This document shows, piece after piece, positions 60,889-64,000 of a DNA stretch of 64,000 nucleotides. Every line of letters starts with the position of its first letter. The first letter of the stretch is position 1. The notes beneath the pieces are model-generated. The model was not told the DNA's origin and ran no database searches. It worked only from the letters and a program-made list of their open reading frames with translations. Made by a program: the position numbers and the translations under genes. Origin of the DNA: Deltaproteobacteria bacterium (GTDB lineage: Bacteria; CG2-30-53-67); NCBI GenBank assembly GCA_013151235.1, contig JAADIO010000035.1, positions 1 through 64,000 on the forward strand, read 5' to 3'.

Positions 60889-62499
60889 CTATTCCTCTTT
60901 TGCCGCCGCTTTCCGCCGGGGCCGCCTTTTCCCCTTTGGTTTTTTTGTATGGGAGCCGTTATCGTCGATCTCATTTTTCTTTTCCACTATGCCGGGATGC
61001 TCAACCTGTTTCTCCGTCTTCTCTGCTTTCTTCTCAATAAAATTGAGCCGGTAGAGATGATGATACAGGTCCGGTTTCCCTTTGAGATGAATTCTTACCT
61101 TGTGTGACATCTCCATATTGACAATCTCGCTCCGTTTTCCGTTCAGCAGGAACTCGGCAAGATCCATGGAGACCTCCCCCTCCACAGCGGAAACATTTCC
61201 CTTGGCCACATGCATCTGTATGGTCCGGAGGATCGTCAAGGCAATCGACTCCAGGGACCGTACACGACCCGTTCCTCCACATCGATCACAAGGTAGATAG
61301 GTCCCTTCCTCAACCGGGGCATGAATTCGCTGACGGGAAATCGAGAGCAGACCGAAACGGGAGATCGTGGAGATCTCGGTCTTGGCCTTTTCCCCTTTCA
61401 TGCAGGCCTTGATGCATTTCACAACTTCCTGTTGATGTTTCTTGTTCAGCATATCGATAAAATCAACAACGATCAAACCGCCCAGATCGCGAAGACGCAA
61501 CTGCCGTGACACTTCTTCGGCCGCTTCCATATTGGTATGAAAAGCGGTTTCCTCGATCCCTTTGGCCCGCATTGATTTTCCTGAATTTACATCGATCGAA
61601 ACCAGCGCCTCCGTCGGTTCGATCACAATCGAGCCGCCCGATTTCAAGGGAACTTTCCGCTCGTAGATCCGCTCAATCTGTTCCTCCAGATTATGCTTGG
61701 CAAAAATCGGTTTAGCCCCCTGGTAAAGTTTCACTCGATTTCGGTAACGGGGCATGATCTGTTTAAAAAAGGTCGTCGTCTTTTTATAGACCTCCAGGTT
61801 GTCGATCAGAATCTCCTTGATCTCCGTCGTAAAATAATCCCGAATGGAACGGATCACAAGGTCCGATTCCCGGTAGACCAGTGATGGGATCTCCTGTTCC
61901 GTCGCATCATGGAGGATCCGATCCCAAACCTTGAGAAGAAACTTCATTTCACGGGCCAGAACGGTCTTGGGCATTCCCAACCCGGCGGTCCGAATGATCA
62001 CCCCGAACCCCTCAGGGACCTTCAGATCTTTCAGAATCTTTTTCATCGCTGACCGCTCTTCATCATCCTCGATCTTCCGGGAGACCCCACCACTCTTGCT
62101 CCCCGGCATGACAACCAGAAAACGGCCGGGAAGAGAGAGATACGTCGTCATGTAGGCCCCTTTTTGATCTCGTTCCTCCCGGACCACCTGGATCAGGACC
62201 TCCATTCCCTTCTCGATCACATCCTGAATGCGCGGCCTACCCTTGGCGTTTTTCCGGCCTTTATAATAGGAATGATGAATCTCCCGAAAAGGAAGAAATC
62301 CATTTTTGCGTTCCCCATACTCGACAAAGGCCACCTGGAGACTCGGTTCCACCCGCACCACCGTCCCTTTGTAGATATTGCCTTTATGCCGTTCGGCGGC
62401 GGCCGTCTCGACCCCCAACTCTTCCAGAACGCCATTGTCTACAATCGCAACACGGCTTTCTTCCGCGTGAATCGCGTTGATCAACATCTGTTTTGCCAT
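60889..62499 (-). CDS. Ribonuclease E/G family protein
   Basis: The 536-residue endoribonuclease has an N-terminal S1-like domain (GNIYKGTVVRVEPSLQVAFV, NGFLPFREI), the catalytic DNase-I-like domain (SIVIEPTEALVSIDVNSGKS, GGLIVVDFIDMLNKKHQQEV, with metal-binding Asp residues) and the zinc-link CDRCGGTGRVRS. It lacks the long E. coli RNase E scaffold and ends in a basic tail of about 30 residues. The length is nearer RNase G. Probably co-transcribed with the upstream clpX-engB-cyclophilin genes. Confidence 0.93.
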   Translation of the reverse strand: MAKQMLINAIHAEESRVAIVDNGVLEELGVETAAAERHKGNIYKGTVVRVEPSLQVAFVEYGERKNGFLPFREIHHSYYKGRKNAKGRPRIQDVIEKGMEVLIQVVREERDQKGAYMTTYLSLPGRFLVVMPGSKSGGVSRKIEDDEERSAMKKILKDLKVPEGFGVIIRTAGLGMPKTVLAREMKFLLKVWDRILHDATEQEIPSLVYRESDLVIRSIRDYFTTEIKEILIDNLEVYKKTTTFFKQIMPRYRNRVKLYQGAKPIFAKHNLEEQIERIYERKVPLKSGGSIVIEPTEALVSIDVNSGKSMRAKGIEETAFHTNMEAAEEVSRQLRLRDLGGLIVVDFIDMLNKKHQQEVVKCIKACMKGEKAKTEISTISRFGLLSISRQRIHAPVEEGTYLPCDRCGGTGRVRSLESIALTILRTIQMHVAKGNVSAVEGEVSMDLAEFLLNGKRSEIVNMEMSHKVRIHLKGKPDLYHHLYRLNFIEKKAEKTEKQVEHPGIVEKKNEIDDNGSHTKKPKGKRRPRRKAAAKEE

Positions 62500-62546
62500 C
62501 GTTTCTCCCGATACCTCACAGGGAACCCCTTCACCGGGGATTCATT

Positions 62547-63113
62547 CTACTTCAAATAAGCCTTCTGAATATGGATCGGTTTCAGGGGGTTGTCTCTTCG
62601 ATCCCTGGGAGCCTGGACGATCTTGTCCACCACGTCCATCCCCTCCACCACTTTTCCGAAGACCGTGTATTTGCCGTCCAGGTAAGCCGCCCGGGCTACG
62701 CAGATAAAAAACTGGGAACCGGCACTGTTTGGATCCTGTCTCCTCGCCATCGAAAGGGTCCCTCGTACATGATGGTGAGCATTGAATTCCGCCGGGATGG
62801 TATAACCCGGTCCGCCCATTCCATCATTGTTGCGGTTATGATCCTTCGTATTGGGATCTCCGCCCTGAATCATGAAACCGGGGATCACCCGGTGGAAATA
62901 GGTCCCGTCATAGAAACCCTCCCTGATCAACTTCTTGAAATTTTTAACCGTCTTCGGCGCGTCCTCGGGATAAAAAGAGAGTACGATTTTCCCCGCATCC
63001 GTCTCGAGAACAGCCAGGGTATCCTTTTTCTGTTTGGCCGCAAAACCCTGTCCCGAGAGCAGGGAGAAAATAACAACCAATGAAACCATGACGGAATAGA
63101 CTTTCCATTTCAT
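62547..63113 (-). CDS. Cyclophilin-type peptidyl-prolyl isomerase, exported
   Basis: The 188-residue protein from ATG 63113 has a signal peptide (KVYSVMVSLVVIFSLLSGQG) and the cyclophilin core: GTYFHRVIPGFMIQGGDP (catalytic Arg), GTLSMARRQDPNSAGSQFFI and YTVFGKVVEGMDVVDKI. It catalyses proline isomerisation in the periplasm. Its start overlaps the engB stop (ATGA). Confidence 0.93.
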   Translation of the reverse strand: MKWKVYSVMVSLVVIFSLLSGQGFAAKQKKDTLAVLETDAGKIVLSFYPEDAPKTVKNFKKLIREGFYDGTYFHRVIPGFMIQGGDPNTKDHNRNNDGMGGPGYTIPAEFNAHHHVRGTLSMARRQDPNSAGSQFFICVARAAYLDGKYTVFGKVVEGMDVVDKIVQAPRDRRDNPLKPIHIQKAYLK

Positions 63114-63724
63114 TTTTTCTTCTCCTTTTCGGCGCCGCCGGTTTTCAGGAACTCTTGCAAGCACTCCCAAACTTGATCTTTCCCGTTGGAATCAGCAGCC
63201 GAAAAGAGTACCAGCGGTTCCTCCTTCGGGATGCCGAGACCGAAGCGAATCATCGAAGCCTGTTTGAAATTCTTCTGCCGGGAGAGTTTATCCGATTTGG
63301 TGGCTACAGTCAATACAGGGATCCGATGATAGAGCAGATATTCCCGCATGACCTTGTCCGAAGCGGCAGGTGGGTGCCGTACATCAACAATATGAACGAC
63401 AGCGGCCAGAAGAGGATTCCGTTCCAGGTAACGCTCCACCATCGGCCCGAACCCCTGCCGGACGGACGCCGGCACTTTTGCAAAGCCGTACCCCGGCAGA
63501 TCGACAAAATGAAAGGTTCCATTAATCCGGAAAAAATTGATAGTCTGAGTCCGGCCGGGCCGGGAACTGGTCTTGACGAGCCGTTTCCGGTTCAACAGTG
63601 TGTTGATAAGAGAGGATTTCCCCACATTGGAACGTCCGGCAAAGGCAATCTGCGGAATCTTCTGCGGTGGATAGTCTTTCTTGTGTACTGCGGAGACAAC
63701 AAACTCGGCGGCATGAATCTTCAG
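63110..63724 (-). CDS. engB: Ribosome biogenesis GTPase EngB (YsxC/YihA), non-canonical start
   Basis: The GTPase shows G1 IAFAGRSNVGKSSLINTLL, G2 TSSRPGRTQTINFF, G3 FVDLPGYGFAK and G4 TKSDKL. The first GTG in frame lies inside the P-loop, so it cannot be the start. Family members need about 30 residues before it, and these are encoded here (AAEFVVSAVHKKDYPPQKIP). In frame between the preceding stop and the P-loop there is no ATG, GTG or TTG. I place the start at CTG 63724, five bases after AAGGAG and overlapping the clpX stop (CTGA); ATT at 63718 is the alternative. About 204 residues. Confidence 0.88.
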   Translation of the reverse strand: MKIHAAEFVVSAVHKKDYPPQKIPQIAFAGRSNVGKSSLINTLLNRKRLVKTSSRPGRTQTINFFRINGTFHFVDLPGYGFAKVPASVRQGFGPMVERYLERNPLLAAVVHIVDVRHPPAASDKVMREYLLYHRIPVLTVATKSDKLSRQKNFKQASMIRFGLGIPKEEPLVLFSAADSNGKDQVWECLQEFLKTGGAEKEKKK

Positions 63725-64000
63725 GCGGACTCCTTCTGCTCATAAATGAGCAACGGCTGTTCCTCCCCCTTGACCGCCTCTTCGGAGACGACACATTCCT
63801 TGACATTCACCTGAGAAGGAAGATCGTACATCACGTCAAGCATGACATTTTCCAGGACCGCCTTCAATCCCCTGGCACCGGTCTTCCGTTTCTGGGCGAT
63901 TCCGGCAACGGCCGTCAGGGCTTCATCGGAAAACTTCAGGGAGACTCCTTCAAACTCGAAGAATTTCTGGTACTGCTTGACCAATGCATTCTTCGGTTCG
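63721..64000 (-). CDS. clpX: ATP-dependent protease ATP-binding subunit ClpX, 3' part
   Basis: The last 92 codons enter from the right window edge. EPKNALVKQYQKFFEFEGV and KRKTGARGLKAVLENVMLDV are the conserved C-terminal sensor-2 region of ClpX, with the Arg of GARGL. The ending YEQKESA overlaps the engB start. ClpX unfolds substrates for ClpP; the rest of the clp cluster lies outside. Confidence 0.92.
   Translation of the reverse strand, partial: EPKNALVKQYQKFFEFEGVSLKFSDEALTAVAGIAQKRKTGARGLKAVLENVMLDVMYDLPSQVNVKECVVSEEAVKGEEQPLLIYEQKESA

Overview
The window comes from a Gram-negative bacterium. Supporting genes are an outer-membrane efflux factor, an ArnT-type lipid A glycosyltransferase, the lytic transglycosylase MltA and a PEP-CTERM secreted protein. 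A TGA-containing selenoprotein, a HydG-type ThiH, a DUF362/ferredoxin protein, an Rrf2 regulator, DUF4388 and a Bat operon suggest an anaerobic or facultative environmental lineage near Desulfobacterota or Nitrospirota. That placement is inference; the window holds no rRNA, tRNA or CRISPR array that I could find.

Left accessory end (1-4420). An O-acetylation pair (AlgJ-like partial gene and MBOAT AlgI-like) is followed by an ISL3-family element lacking the transposase N-terminus, a twice-frameshifted IS630 transposase, and the remains of a brnT-brnA toxin-antitoxin pair.

Metabolic block (4423-18063, minus strand). A tightly overlapping fructokinase / sucrose-phosphate synthase (with fused phosphatase domain) / sucrose synthase operon makes and recycles sucrose. 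Next come nadA-mltA, then a thiamine operon thiF-thiH(HydG-like)-thiS-thiG-thiE-thiC behind a sigma70-type promoter and a TPP riboswitch. thiS is bracketed by two copies of a 32-bp repeat.

Plus-strand housekeeping block (18157-29001): a lipid kinase, DUF445, rsmI, DUF362-ferredoxin, a REC/HisKA signalling protein, an Rrf2 regulator with a palindromic operator, ribF, a flippase-like membrane protein, a small TRASH-like protein, plsC (minus), a PhnP-like hydrolase and a membrane phosphodiesterase.

Accessory stretch (29062-38225). It holds a broken DASS transporter fragment, a selenoprotein of the glycine reductase B type whose TGA is followed by a SECIS-like double stem, an NrtS-like protein, an AhpD/CMD protein with its TetR regulator and matching operators, a DUF4388 protein, a GlnD/GlnE-like double nucleotidyltransferase, an HD nuclease-like protein and a PEP-CTERM LamG protein. 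Two MITE-like elements lie here in opposite orientation, each carrying the stop codon of an adjacent gene.

Envelope-stress/efflux cluster (38612-48301): a two-component system, an ArnT-like transferase, an outer-membrane factor, the stub of a deleted RND pump, an adaptor and an intact RND pump.

Right end. The Bat (BatA-E) operon with MoxR and DUF58 (49505-58009) is followed on the minus strand by a hybrid CHASE histidine kinase and a clpX-engB-cyclophilin-rne/rng run. engB there has no ATG, GTG or TTG start available.
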